This document shows positions 30,073-37,233 of a DNA stretch of 38,825 nt, piece by piece. The translations under genes and the position numbers were made by a program. This stretch comes from a virus, in the IMG/VR virus record IMGVR_UViG_3300042346_001123, positions 1 through 38,825 of that record, one strand, 5' to 3'. Every line of letters starts with the position of its first letter. The stretch's first letter is position 1. The notes beneath the pieces were generated by a model. The model was given only the letters and a program-made list of their open reading frames with translations, was not told the origin of the DNA and made no database searches.

Positions 30073-30588
30073 TTACAGTTTCATTGAGTTTTCAATTTTG
30101 TCCAACTGCTTCATCATCGCAACAGCCCCCGCATTTTCGTTAGCATAGTTACCAACAGCTTGCATTAAATATACAGCTTGAGTGTCAAGTTGTTTCTGAG
30201 TATTCAACTTTTCAGTAAAGCGTTTTAGAGAACCTTCAGCCACACCTTTAACATATTGTTGGTCAGCTTCGTACCATTCAGTCCGTGCTTTATCAACCTT
30301 CAATTGAGCTTCAACAATTATCTTTTTATTGGATGCTGCTTTAATCGCATTCTCGGCGATAATCTTAGCTCCCTTAGCCTCATTCTCGGAGGGGTTGACT
30401 CGGTCGGGAATGTTGAATTGTTGGTCAAAATCATCGGTTCCTGCATAGCTGCGTTCACGGGTATAGGGGGTGATATCACCTTTTCCGGTAGGGGTCATCA
30501 CTTTAGAGAAATTAGCACCCGTGCCAGCTTCTTTGATAATGTTTCCGGTTGAAAATCGACTGCGTAACCCGTCTAGTTTAGTTGCCAT
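30073..30588 (-). CDS. Unknown helical protein
   Basis: 171 residues from the ATG at 30588 (GGAGTAAAATCA 5-10 bases upstream); earlier in-frame ATGs lack a site. Disordered start with SFSTGNIIKEAGTGANF and the PTGKGDITPYTRERSYAG stretch, then long charged helix (AKIIAENAIKAASNKKIIVEAQLKVDKARTEWYEAD) and coiled C-terminus. No family recognised. Lies in the membrane-protein operon; soluble coiled-coil subunit is plausible. Confidence 0.6.
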   Translation of the reverse strand: MATKLDGLRSRFSTGNIIKEAGTGANFSKVMTPTGKGDITPYTRERSYAGTDDFDQQFNIPDRVNPSENEAKGAKIIAENAIKAASNKKIIVEAQLKVDKARTEWYEADQQYVKGVAEGSLKRFTEKLNTQKQLDTQAVYLMQAVGNYANENAGAVAMMKQLDKIENSMKL

Positions 30589-30844
30589 TGATTTTACTCC
30601 ACTCATTAAGTAATTGTTTTTTACAACCTTCACCACCTTTAGCTTTTAGGCATTTTTCATACCCTGAAAGATTGGCTACAGCTACAAACTTCTGAAATTC
30701 CTCTGTTGGTTTATTTGTTAATCTGACAACTTCAGAAGTTATCAAGCCAACTAACAATAAACTCAACAGAGCCATTGACCAATTGAAAACGTGAAACCCT
30801 GTTATCTGGGGGGAGGTCTGGGTTTCAGATTGTTGTAAATACAT
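30578..30844 (-). CDS. Single-pass membrane protein
   Basis: 88 residues, one hydrophobic segment (FNWSMALLSLLLVGLITSEVV, about 19-39), then a charged domain with two Cys (YEKCLKAKGGEGCKKQLL). Its end overlaps the next start by 11 bases. It directly follows the rhomboid gene with no gap. It is the kind of type I/II membrane protein that a rhomboid can cut, but this is a guess. Confidence 0.6.
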   Translation of the reverse strand: MYLQQSETQTSPQITGFHVFNWSMALLSLLLVGLITSEVVRLTNKPTEEFQKFVAVANLSGYEKCLKAKGGEGCKKQLLNEWSKINGN

Positions 30845-31393
30845 TTAGTTTGTCTCCAATTTCTGACTGTTTGCATCTAAATACCCCGCTATCGCACCAC
30901 CAATAAACCCTGCCAGATGACCTTCCCAACTAATCCCTTGCGCAACCGATGGCAGCATTCCGCCGATTAAACCTTGAAATATTACCCAAGTGATTGTTGC
31001 ACATACCAAATTAGGGAAATCCAACCGGAATATAGCTGACAAAAGGCAAAATCCAAAAAATCCATATATCACCCCGCTTGCTCCTATATGATTTGAACCA
31101 GGTTGACCAAAGAACCAAACACCAAAGCCTTCAATTATTGAAATCAGCCAAAAGTTGTAATTAAATTTTCCAGGGGCTTTGAAAATTGTCAAAGTTGCCA
31201 ATGGCAAATATCCGACTGTGTTCCCTATCAAGTGTTGGGGATCTCCGTGTAGGAATGGCGAGGTTATAATTCCCAACATTCCTATACCTTCCACTCCTGG
31301 TCTGATTCCAAAATAATCAAATCCGGGGAAAAACATCTCTAAAGCCCACATTATTCCCAGATAGGTAGCTGCACACTTAAAATCTTTCAACAT
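30845..31393 (-). CDS. Rhomboid family intramembrane serine protease
   Basis: 182 residues with six or so hydrophobic segments. The rhomboid signatures are HGDPQHLIGNT (49-59), catalytic GASG with Ser106, and WEGHLAGFIGG with catalytic His159. Both members of the Ser/His dyad are present. Rhomboids cut within or near membrane segments of substrates. Phage copies are uncommon; neighbours are small membrane proteins that could be substrates. The stop abuts the start of 30844 (no gap), so they are coupled. Confidence 0.85.
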   Translation of the reverse strand: MLKDFKCAATYLGIMWALEMFFPGFDYFGIRPGVEGIGMLGIITSPFLHGDPQHLIGNTVGYLPLATLTIFKAPGKFNYNFWLISIIEGFGVWFFGQPGSNHIGASGVIYGFFGFCLLSAIFRLDFPNLVCATITWVIFQGLIGGMLPSVAQGISWEGHLAGFIGGAIAGYLDANSQKLETN

Positions 31394-31397
31394 GGAT

Positions 31398-31550
31398 TTA
31401 CCAGTCTAAAATTATCGAACCCGGTGTTTGATTTTGTGGTGATTGTGTTTGGCGTTGGTTTGGTAAACTTAGTTTTCCAGAATAGAGGAAAAAAGCCAAG
31501 GCAACTAACGCAATACCACCCCAAATTAAATTCTGTTTGTTTTTTTCCAT
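31398..31550 (-). CDS. 50-residue single-pass membrane protein
   Basis: Starts MEKNKQNLIWGGIALVALAF, one hydrophobic segment, then a Gln/Asn/Pro tail ending GSIILDW. GGAAAAT precedes the ATG. Its stop is 4 bases before the rhomboid ATG. Too short for automatic callers but composition and spacing suggest it is real. Confidence 0.55.
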   Translation of the reverse strand: MEKNKQNLIWGGIALVALAFFLYSGKLSLPNQRQTQSPQNQTPGSIILDW

Positions 31551-31565
31551 ATTTTCCTTTGTTGT

Positions 31566-31706
31566 TTATCTGTTCGTTTTGAATTGTTCATAATATCGGT
31601 TACAAACAATGTTGTTATGGATTGCAACTAACGGGGGAATTGTTAGGTAAATAAAAATTCCAAAAATCATCCATTGGATAATAAATCTATGGTTTATCGT
31701 TATCAC
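31566..31706 (-). CDS. 46-residue membrane protein with GTG start
   Basis: GTG at 31706 overlaps the upstream stop (GTGA) and is preceded by AGAGGGGGA. Sequence has one hydrophobic segment (QWMIFGIFIYLTIPPLVAI) and a charged tail ending YYEQFKTNR. Translational coupling to the preceding gene supports reality. Confidence 0.55.
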   Translation of the reverse strand: MITINHRFIIQWMIFGIFIYLTIPPLVAIHNNIVCNRYYEQFKTNR

Positions 31707-31864
31707 AAATCCCCCTCTATATAAGCTCGACAAAAGGCTCCGGTATTGTCTGGGGTGCGATTATCGGTAATATCTGCACCCCCTCTCTTTAGGCAAATAA
31801 AATAAGTTAAGAACCAAACTACTATCCAAAACATCATTTCTTTGCGTGTGTAAAAATTCCACAT
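31703..31864 (-). CDS. 53-residue membrane protein
   Basis: ATG at 31864 (or in-frame ATG at 31837) gives MWNFYTRKEMMFWIVVWFLT, a single hydrophobic segment, then a polar tail with two Cys (CLKRGGAD.. and FCRAYIEGDL). The stop overlaps the GTG of the next gene. Ribosome-binding site weak. Confidence 0.5.
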   Translation of the reverse strand: MWNFYTRKEMMFWIVVWFLTYFICLKRGGADITDNRTPDNTGAFCRAYIEGDL

Positions 31865-31912
31865 TGGTTTCTGTGATGTTTCAATTCTTGTTTAAATCAA
31901 TAATAAAAACCA

Positions 31913-32164
31913 TCAGTTTCGATTATTGATAATCACAGGTGGGGATGGTTGACTAGGACGTTCAACATACCTTGCACCCCCCATAACAATCGGAGATATA
32001 AAAATCAAAAATATAAATCCTAGTGGTATCCACAAGATATCTGAAGACCAACCCCCAGATTTAATGTTTTGATTGGGTTGTTGTTGGCAATTATTAAAAG
32101 GTTGTTGCTGGTAGTTTTGACCAGGAGCTTCATAATAGTTGACTTCGATTTTTGGCTTACTCAT
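31913..32164 (-). CDS. Gln/Asn/Pro-rich single-pass membrane protein
   Basis: 83 residues: polar Gln-rich N-terminus (APGQNYQQQPFNNCQQQPNQ), one membrane segment (SDILWIPLGFIFLIFISPIVM) and a Pro-rich end (RPSQPSPPVIINNRN). GGAGAAAATC precedes the ATG. No family recognised. Confidence 0.6.
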   Translation of the reverse strand: MSKPKIEVNYYEAPGQNYQQQPFNNCQQQPNQNIKSGGWSSDILWIPLGFIFLIFISPIVMGGARYVERPSQPSPPVIINNRN

Positions 32165-32191
32165 GATTTTCTCCTTTTAATTATTAAAAAA

Positions 32192-32467
32192 TTAATCGTT
32201 TCTGATGTTGTAAACAGTCGGTGCATTTCCTTGAGGAACAGAATAAGCACCTGAAGGCATTGCAGTAGGATTTATTTGTGGTCTTGCTAAAAAGTTTTGC
32301 AAAACTAAGCCTCCAACAATTCCTAAAACTAACCACTGCCAACCTTTTAATTTGTCAAAGATATTGTCTTTCATTGTTTCATCCTCTCCTAATAGTTCGT
32401 TGATTAATGCTAATTTTTCATAATCTTTATCAGAACAAACTTTCTGAGATAAGATTCTTTTTTTCAT
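32192..32467 (-). CDS. Single-pass membrane protein
   Basis: 91 residues from the ATG at 32467 (MKKRILSQKVCSDKDYEKLA), which follows the previous stop by 10 bases; the longer frame back to 32599 would overlap that gene by 122 bases. Soluble part ALINELLGEDETMKDNIFDKLKG, membrane segment WQWLVLGIVGGLVLQNFL, then a Pro/Gly-rich tail ending YNIRND. No family recognised. Confidence 0.55.
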   Translation of the reverse strand: MKKRILSQKVCSDKDYEKLALINELLGEDETMKDNIFDKLKGWQWLVLGIVGGLVLQNFLARPQINPTAMPSGAYSVPQGNAPTVYNIRND

Positions 32468-32477
32468 CTGTTTAAGC

Positions 32478-32870
32478 TCAGAAGAACTTAAAGATGATTG
32501 TGTTTTGACTCCCGATGTTGAATCTGTAACCTGGTAATCCTGAATCACCGTATCCGCGTTCTGCAATCTCTGGATTCTGTTGATACTGATGTGGTTCATA
32601 TTCTTGAGTTTCTTGAGGTAATGTGTACTCGTATTCTTGGGTTACAGTTCTGCGGTTTCGGCATGGACTTTGTGGCATGGTTTCTGTTTGCAAATAAGCA
32701 TCTTGGTAGGTATACCCTTGGGGTAATTCAGATGCCATAGCTTGACCTGTCACGGATGTGACCAAGCACAAGACAAGGCTTGTGCCAAGTTGTGCCATGT
32801 TTTTTACCGGAATCACCGTACCACATGACAGGTTGTCGTGAACCAACGGGAGAAGAATTGTATCCATCAT
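32478..32870 (-). CDS. Secreted or membrane-attached Gln/Tyr-rich protein
   Basis: 130 residues from the ATG at 32870, which overlaps the upstream stop (ATGA) and follows AAAGGAC. The in-frame ATG at 32798 (MAQLGTSLVLCLVTSVTGQAM) looks like a signal peptide with cleavage after AMA, so the shorter form of 106 residues is possible. The mature part is rich in Gln, Tyr and Glu (YTYQDAYLQTETMPQ; QEYEYTLPQETQEYEPHQYQ). Function unknown. Confidence 0.55.
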   Translation of the reverse strand: MMDTILLPLVHDNLSCGTVIPVKNMAQLGTSLVLCLVTSVTGQAMASELPQGYTYQDAYLQTETMPQSPCRNRRTVTQEYEYTLPQETQEYEPHQYQQNPEIAERGYGDSGLPGYRFNIGSQNTIIFKFF

Positions 32871-33061
32871 TTTGAGTCCTTTTCAATGAGATTAATAAAC
32901 TGGTTTCTTGCAGAGAGTAGACTGCAAATCCCGTTAGCATTTGCTTGAATCATCCAGAGGGCTAACCCGCCACCAATACCTGTTCCAATTATCAAGAGTA
33001 TGATTGTATTTATCATTGATTTCTTGATGTTGTTTGCTGTTTTTACGATAGATGACACCAT
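32867..33061 (-). CDS. Small membrane protein at the head of the membrane-protein run
   Basis: 64 residues, one hydrophobic segment (MINTIILLIIGTGIGGGLAL, 16-35), Lys at both sides and a charged C-terminus (INLIEKDSK). Overlaps the following gene by ATGA. The 79-base gap upstream (33062-33140) holds no gene. Confidence 0.6.
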   Translation of the reverse strand: MVSSIVKTANNIKKSMINTIILLIIGTGIGGGLALWMIQANANGICSLLSARNQFINLIEKDSK

Positions 33062-33140
33062 GATTAAACCCTGATTATTGAACTAACAAATCCCTCCGTG
33101 CATAAGAAAAACTACTTCGGGATATTGTTTTTTAATTGGT

Positions 33141-33686
33141 TTATTTGCCCTCCGGCAATGCAAAGTAACCGAGTACGTTTTCACTTCCGGTAAGTTGAAA
33201 TCGATCTGCTCTTTCGACCTCTCGAATCTCGGCATCAATAATCATTCCCACCTGATTGAAACAGGTTGTTACTTTTGCAAATTCAAAGCCTTGGGCAAAA
33301 TGTTCTAAGACTTTATCCTGTAGTTTTTCCGCAGCCAGTTCAACAACCTTGGGGGCTATTTGTTCGGCTAGATTGTCAGCCATTTTGTCGATTGTTTCAG
33401 CCATTGATCCAGCCGCGTGTTCGGCTTTTCCGCCCGTTTTCTTTTGCTGTGATTGCAGGTCTTTAACGTACTTTTCAACAGCTTGGGAGACAGATAACGA
33501 GTGAGTTTGTTGTATCGCGATGATTGAGGAAAGAATCGCTACCATCCCATTTTGAGGAACATTTGTTGCGTCAAAATGGAAATTTTCTACCAGAGAGGAA
33601 ATGATTAATCTAGCTCTTTCTGGTTTGACTTTAACCGCAGAGGCGATCGCGTCAAGGTCGTAGTTTTGTTGAGTTTGTGCTGTCAT
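33141..33686 (-). CDS. Unknown helical protein
   Basis: 181 residues. NYDLDAIASAVKVKPERARLIISSLVENF and SIIAIQQTHSLSVSQAVEKYV, then an extended helix (AETIDKMADNLAEQIAPKVVELAAEKLQDKVLEHFAQGF) and a beta-rich end (GSENVLGYFALPEGK). No family recognised. Starts in an ATGA overlap with the HTH gene upstream, so regulated together. Confidence 0.6.
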   Translation of the reverse strand: MTAQTQQNYDLDAIASAVKVKPERARLIISSLVENFHFDATNVPQNGMVAILSSIIAIQQTHSLSVSQAVEKYVKDLQSQQKKTGGKAEHAAGSMAETIDKMADNLAEQIAPKVVELAAEKLQDKVLEHFAQGFEFAKVTTCFNQVGMIIDAEIREVERADRFQLTGSENVLGYFALPEGK

Positions 33687-33940
33687 AGTCCTCTTAATTT
33701 AATGTCGTTTAAAATCCGTTCACGGGTTCGAGTTCTTGCCCTGTTTTTGTACTCGATTAACTTGCTTGCAGCATCAGCCGAAATCATGCCGTCATTGGGT
33801 TGAAAATCAAATTCCTCTGGGCTTAAAACGCCTCGGAGGTCTTGACATAGGGTTCGGAGATAATTAACCGAAACTCCTAAACTCTCGGCTACCTGCTCAC
33901 GGGTAAAATGGGTAATTTCCTCAATACTTGCGCTCCGCAT
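33683..33940 (-). CDS. HTH DNA-binding protein
   Basis: 85 residues. FTREQVAESLGVSVNYLRTLCQDL is a helix-turn-helix of the MerR/excisionase kind, followed by a loop and the helix ISADAASKLIEYKNRARTRTRERI. First gene of the coupled pair 33940-33141; likely regulates it. No strong Shine-Dalgarno is visible. Confidence 0.65.
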   Translation of the reverse strand: MRSASIEEITHFTREQVAESLGVSVNYLRTLCQDLRGVLSPEEFDFQPNDGMISADAASKLIEYKNRARTRTRERILNDIKLRGL

Positions 33941-34009
33941 AAATGATTACAAATCGTTTGGTTTCTGTTTGTTAAGCGAAATGAAACGCTTGACTAACAA
34001 CAACAATAA

Positions 34010-34029
34010 ACCCCCTACAGAGAGGGGGT
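34010..34029. terminator. Short GC hairpin
   Basis: ACCCCCT and AGGGGGT with 6-base loop, downstream of the leftward gene ending at 34064; TTTATTG follows on the minus strand. Confidence 0.6.
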
Positions 34030-34032
34030 CAA

Positions 34033-34065
34033 TGTCATTTCGTCACTGGATGTCATTCTGTCACT
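34033..34065. repeat. Two 15-bp direct repeats
   Basis: TGTCATTTCGTCACT and TGTCATTCTGTCACT, 18 bases apart start to start, at the 3' end of the 34064-34264 gene. Could be a binding site; two base differences. Confidence 0.45.
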
Positions 34066-34264
34066 AATTACTCATTGTTTGAGCTAACAAAGATAGGTGA
34101 CGACGGAAAACAACGTATTTAGGAGCGTTGTTATTGGAGTTGTTTTGATGTCTAAAAACCGTTCTCCGGTCGGCTCCTGTCTGAATGCAAATCCAATCAA
34201 TAGATTTATTGTATTTGCTTACAAATTCCTGAACCGATAGTTCGGTTGATGTTTGATATACCAT
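34064..34264 (-). CDS. Unknown small DNA-binding-like protein
   Basis: 66 residues from the ATG at 34264 (GGAGG 8 bases upstream); an earlier ATG at 34279 lacks a site. VQEFVSKYNKSIDWICIQTGADRRTVFRHQN reads as a helix-turn-helix, and the rest is basic (APKYVVFRRHLSLLAQ). Likely a phage regulator; family not certain. Confidence 0.55.
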   Translation of the reverse strand: MVYQTSTELSVQEFVSKYNKSIDWICIQTGADRRTVFRHQNNSNNNAPKYVVFRRHLSLLAQTMSN

Positions 34265-34345
34265 TGTAATAGCCTCCAAGTTGTGCTTAGTCGTGAACTT
34301 GTGGGTGGGATTGATCGGCTGTTATCCGATCAATCCCCTTTAAGT

Positions 34346-34615
34346 TTAAATTCGTGAATTTCGCCACGCTTCTATGCTTTCCCAACCGATAGGGATCAAT
34401 GGGATTAAGTTGCTTGGTTTATAGCATTTCTCATGAATCCGTCCAGCCTCTATACTGAATGACCTGGTACTCGGCGGGATCTCTTTTCCACACTCTACAC
34501 AAACAACAGACTCGGGTTTGTAAGCAGTGGGATTCATTAGGTCTTTAAGCTCCTCTGGAGATGGGGTATATTCGTCGATATCCCATTCATCATCGCTATA
34601 GTTATCCATGTTCAT
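34346..34615 (-). CDS. Zinc-binding small protein
   Basis: 89 residues from the ATG at 34615 or 34609; the longer frame up to 34939 would run through the opposing gene and is rejected. Acidic N-terminus (DNYSDDEWDIDEYTPSPEEL), then VCVECGKEIPP and a later HEKC, a C-x2-C...H-x2-C zinc site. The C-terminus has LIPIGWESIEAWRNSRI. Divergent from 34728-34958, sharing a 110-base promoter region. Confidence 0.6.
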   Translation of the reverse strand: MNMDNYSDDEWDIDEYTPSPEELKDLMNPTAYKPESVVCVECGKEIPPSTRSFSIEAGRIHEKCYKPSNLIPLIPIGWESIEAWRNSRI

Positions 34616-34727
34616 TTGACTTGTTTTAAGGTGGGGTTGGGATTGAGGTGAGAGGGGTTGGAGCCTTCTCGCCTCTTTTAGCGTGATTAAAATATTGTAC
34701 ACTGAACAGTAACAATAATGGAACAAT

Positions 34728-34958
34728 ATGGCAAGCGACAAGAAAAACAGAATTAACTCAACGCTCCCGGAATTCCATCGGAAATGGTTAAAGGTATGGG
34801 CTTTCCTGAAGTGCACCACGCCGACCGCATTGGCTGGCAATATTCTCCAGGCTAGGATCGAAGCTAACCTAGACTTGATTAGTCGGATGTTAGCAGAAAG
34901 GTCTGAAGATTTGGGGATATCTTCAGACGAGTTAATCAATCGGATTTTGGATGAATAG
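34728..34958 (+). CDS. Small protein, possibly ribbon-helix-helix-like
   Basis: 76 residues. KNRINSTLPEFHRKWLKVWAFL (strand then helix) and helical ARIEANLDLISRMLAERSEDLG, ISSDELINRIL. One of few rightward genes in the right half. ATGGAACAAT precedes the ATG. Divergent from the zinc-binding gene, probably its regulator. Ends one base before the opposing gene's stop. Confidence 0.55.
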   Translation: MASDKKNRINSTLPEFHRKWLKVWAFLKCTTPTALAGNILQARIEANLDLISRMLAERSEDLGISSDELINRILDE

Positions 34959-35291
34959 CTAAAACAAACTTAATTGACCCTCATTAGCAACCGCTTTACG
35001 TTTTGGATTGTTCCACGATTCCCCACGACTGTTGACACAGTTTCGCCAGTCGGGATAGGTTCTGAATGGTTGTTTCAGAGCCACAAATTTCGGAACGAGT
35101 TTCAATTCCTCAAGCCAGATTTTATAAGGGGAATATTCTCTGGCTCCGAATGGATACCGCGCATTGACATATTCCCGTGCGTCTTGTGGGTTAATTTCTT
35201 GACCGAGGCAAGCGCATTGTGCTTCATATTCAAGGAGGGAGTTTGCAATCTTTGATATTGAACAATCGCGCCAAGACATTGATTTTTTCAT
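34959..35291 (-). CDS. Unknown protein with C-terminal sliding-clamp motif
   Basis: 110 residues with ISKIANSLLEYEAQCACLGQE, INPQDAREYVNARYPFGAREY and LKQPFRTYPDWRNCVNSRG. The last residues are GQLSLF, the consensus QL[SD]LF bacterial beta-clamp binding motif, at the very C-terminus. That suggests recruitment to the host replication clamp. No catalytic domain recognised. Start overlaps the stop of the upstream gene by one base (TAATG). Confidence 0.65.
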   Translation of the reverse strand: MKKSMSWRDCSISKIANSLLEYEAQCACLGQEINPQDAREYVNARYPFGAREYSPYKIWLEELKLVPKFVALKQPFRTYPDWRNCVNSRGESWNNPKRKAVANEGQLSLF

Positions 35292-35584
35292 TACTTAACA
35301 AGTGTGGGACTAAAATCAACCTCACAATCCAAGTCCCAAAATAGATTGGCAGAGGTTCTATATAGGCAAAAAACACGGTCACTCTCAAGATCAATTAAGT
35401 AACATTCTTGCCTTTTGTCTTCCTGGTTCCAATGTTCGCCCGTTGATTGGCAGTCATTGGGGTCAATTAATTGACTTTCTAATTTGCGACGATCCTCTAT
35501 TCTTAACATCCGAGAATCAAACCCTCGTTTTTCAACAGATGACAGCCAATTGTATAATCGTCGAGACCCAGTAACTTTAATCAT
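35291..35584 (-). CDS. Unknown protein
   Basis: 97 residues: VTGSRRLYNWLSSVEKRGFDSR, then charged, then CYLIDLESDRVFCLYRTSANLF with three Cys, and acidic end. No domain recognised. Start directly follows the stop of the upstream 50-codon gene, with no gap. Confidence 0.55.
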   Translation of the reverse strand: MIKVTGSRRLYNWLSSVEKRGFDSRMLRIEDRRKLESQLIDPNDCQSTGEHWNQEDKRQECYLIDLESDRVFCLYRTSANLFWDLDCEVDFSPTLVK

Positions 35585-35737
35585 TTAATTACCCTCCGAA
35601 CTAGGATAGTTAAGCCAATACCAAAACGTGATTAATTGATAGTTGGCTGGGTTTCTGTGGCGGATAATATTACGCCATAGTCTGAAGTTAGTCTTGTAGT
35701 CATGTGACCCGTCGCGCCATAAGTTAATTAGATTCAT
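35585..35737 (-). CDS. 50-residue aromatic-rich protein
   Basis: ATG at 35737; sequence MNLINLWRDGSHDYKTNFRL and later NYQLITFWYWLNYPSSEGN. Rich in Trp, Tyr and Asn; no family. AGGACAG 3-9 bases upstream and a stop abutting the next ATG make it likely real though short. Confidence 0.55.
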   Translation of the reverse strand: MNLINLWRDGSHDYKTNFRLWRNIIRHRNPANYQLITFWYWLNYPSSEGN

Positions 35738-35745
35738 GCTGTCCT

Positions 35746-36006
35746 TTACTTTCTAGGGTTTAGCGATCGCCTATAAATTGCCATCGCTCTAATGTGGTTT
35801 GGATCATTGATATTTTCATGACACTGAATCCAATTTCTTATCAGCGTCAAATTGTACAAATATCCCGCCCGATTCCCGCCAGGGCGTTTGTAATAATGAA
35901 TTTTGTCAATCCATTTTTTACGATAATGTTTGACGGAATCGGCACTCCTCAGTCCCAAGAGTTGGGCGGCTTCCGTCTTGGAGCCAAATTCGTAGGCTGC
36001 AATCAT
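35746..36006 (-). CDS. Small HTH protein
   Basis: 86 residues. FGSKTEAAQLLGLRSADSVKHYRKKWI fits a helix-turn-helix (EAAQLLGLRSADSVKHY), then the basic KRPGGNRAGYLYNLTLIRNWI as in excisionase or MerR-like winged domains. The start overlaps the upstream stop by 4 bases (ATGA). HIP1 site at the C-terminal coding end. Likely regulator. Confidence 0.6.
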   Translation of the reverse strand: MIAAYEFGSKTEAAQLLGLRSADSVKHYRKKWIDKIHYYKRPGGNRAGYLYNLTLIRNWIQCHENINDPNHIRAMAIYRRSLNPRK

Positions 36007-36398
36007 AAACCTTGAATCCTTAACTGAATAGGAACCTCGTTAATCTCCAACAATCCTTTTTTAGAAAGTTTTGCCAATTCAACCTGAACATCTTGCACGT
36101 CGAATTTAATTTCTTTCTCCTTCCCCAATGGAGTTACGCCAGAACAGTCAAGTATTGTGATCAGATTTTCTGGTGTAACTTCTAAATCTTTATTGCAGCC
36201 ATAAAGAAGACGAAGCATATAGAGAATGTAGACAGATTTGTTTATTCCCCCTGCTATTAAATCCGATTGCAAATTATAAACAGATTGGACTAATTTACCC
36301 TGTTCATTCATCACTGTCCCCATATTTTTCTCTGGGAATTGGACAATATTTTCTTCCGTCGCCTCTGCATTTCCTAGCGAATACTCTCCCACAAACAT
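36003..36398 (-). CDS. Unknown phage regulatory-like protein
   Basis: 131 residues from the ATG at 36398, preceded by AGGAGGAAAACC; a start at 36434 lies in the previous gene. LVQSVYNLQSDLIAGGINKSVYILYMLRLLYGC and PENLITILDCSGVTPLGKEKEIKFDVQDVQVELAKLSKKGLLEI suggest a helix-turn-helix-like replication or transcription protein. Coupled to 35746-36006. Confidence 0.6.
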   Translation of the reverse strand: MFVGEYSLGNAEATEENIVQFPEKNMGTVMNEQGKLVQSVYNLQSDLIAGGINKSVYILYMLRLLYGCNKDLEVTPENLITILDCSGVTPLGKEKEIKFDVQDVQVELAKLSKKGLLEINEVPIQLRIQGL

Positions 36399-36408
36399 GG
36401 TTTTCCTC

Positions 36409-36699
36409 CTATTTAGTAAATGCAATCTTGGCATCCCAGAGGGTTTGAAGCCACTGGTTTTGAGTTGGCATTAAGTGTTCGTTATTTTTGAATGGATAGG
36501 GGAATATTCTCCTTGCTATTTTAGACGCTAGGATCGCGTCTTTTTTAGAGTGAAAATACCCTGGGAAACATCGCCCCGATGCCAAGTGAGTGACACCCCA
36601 ATAATCGTCATCAAGTCGGTTAACGGCTAACCATTTACGGACTGTTGCCTTTATTTTCCAGCGCCCATAAATAGTATGGGTTACAATCGTTTTTCTCAT
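36409..36699 (-). CDS. Unknown small protein
   Basis: 96 residues: TIYGRWKIKATVRKWLAVNRL, DDYWGVTHLASGRCFPGYFHSKKDAILASKIARRIFP, and WLQTLWDAKIAFTK. Composition typical of phage orphan genes. Starts in an ATGA overlap with the gene before it. Confidence 0.55.
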   Translation of the reverse strand: MRKTIVTHTIYGRWKIKATVRKWLAVNRLDDDYWGVTHLASGRCFPGYFHSKKDAILASKIARRIFPYPFKNNEHLMPTQNQWLQTLWDAKIAFTK

Positions 36700-36887
36700 G
36701 ACTCAACCCTTGTTCTTGTGATAACTGAAACGGGAACTCCGTCCCAATCTTCCTGGATATAGTATCTACCAGTGCCAGATTTGTTCATTTCCTCGCACTT
36801 TTTCCGAGCTTGATTAAATCTCGGATAAGACGCGATAATAACGCCTTTTCCTAGTTCCCAAATCGCGTAGCCCTTCTGTTTACTCAT
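36696..36887 (-). CDS. Unknown small protein
   Basis: 63 residues: KGYAIWELGKGVIIASYPRFNQARKKCEEMNKSGTGRYYIQEDWDGVPVSVITRTRVES, a compact beta/alpha pattern. No family recognised. Overlaps both neighbours (8 bases and ATGA), so part of the 37233-36409 run. Confidence 0.55.
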   Translation of the reverse strand: MSKQKGYAIWELGKGVIIASYPRFNQARKKCEEMNKSGTGRYYIQEDWDGVPVSVITRTRVES

Positions 36888-37233
36888 TACCTTTCTGTAT
36901 TCGTCTTAGTGTTAATTTGGCATATTCAATGGCAAAAAATATGCCCCCCTCATACTGTTCTATGAGGTGTTCTGCAAACTCCTGATTTAGAGTTGGCAAT
37001 TTGCAAAACAATTGTTGATAAATTTCCTCCGGTTGTGAGGTTTTTTTTGCTGACCGGAATGATGGGGCGACCCTACCGTAATCGGCAGGGAGTTCCCCGA
37101 CTCGCTTCCACTGGAAAAGCGTGGCTCTCCCTATCCCAAGATTTCGAGATATCTCCGTCAGGCTTTTGCCCGACTTAATAGCTTCGTAAGCTATTTTCCT
37201 AATTTCTGGAGAATAACGCTTCGTACTTGACAT
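36880..37233 (-). CDS. Helix-turn-helix protein (InsE/transposase-like domain)
   Basis: 117 residues. TKRYSPEIRKIAYEAIKSGKSLTEISRNLGIGRATLFQWKRVG (4-46) is the HTH of IS3/IS630-type transposases and phage HTH proteins (SLTEISRNLGIGRATLFQW). The rest is helical (EEIYQQLFCKLPTLNQEFAEHLIEQYEGGIF) without transposase catalytic residues. It starts an operon to 35746 and is likely a regulator or packaging-type protein. No Shine-Dalgarno seen. Confidence 0.65.
   Translation of the reverse strand: MSSTKRYSPEIRKIAYEAIKSGKSLTEISRNLGIGRATLFQWKRVGELPADYGRVAPSFRSAKKTSQPEEIYQQLFCKLPTLNQEFAEHLIEQYEGGIFFAIEYAKLTLRRIQKGNE

Noticed and set aside
32468-32599. Long form of the 32192 gene starting at 32599
   Set aside because: It would overlap the previous coding gene by 122 bases; an ATG at 32467 sits just after that stop.
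32728-32940. 70-codon minus-strand frame
   Set aside because: It lies inside two coupled genes with signal-peptide and membrane features; its product has no such pattern.
33256-33504. Rightward frames opposite the 33141-33686 gene
   Set aside because: Cys/Phe-rich shadow translations without ribosome-binding sites.
34616-34939. Long N-terminal extension of the zinc-binding gene
   Set aside because: It would lie opposite the better-supported rightward gene 34728-34958 and includes a poor hydrophobic stretch; the zinc site is at the C-terminal end.
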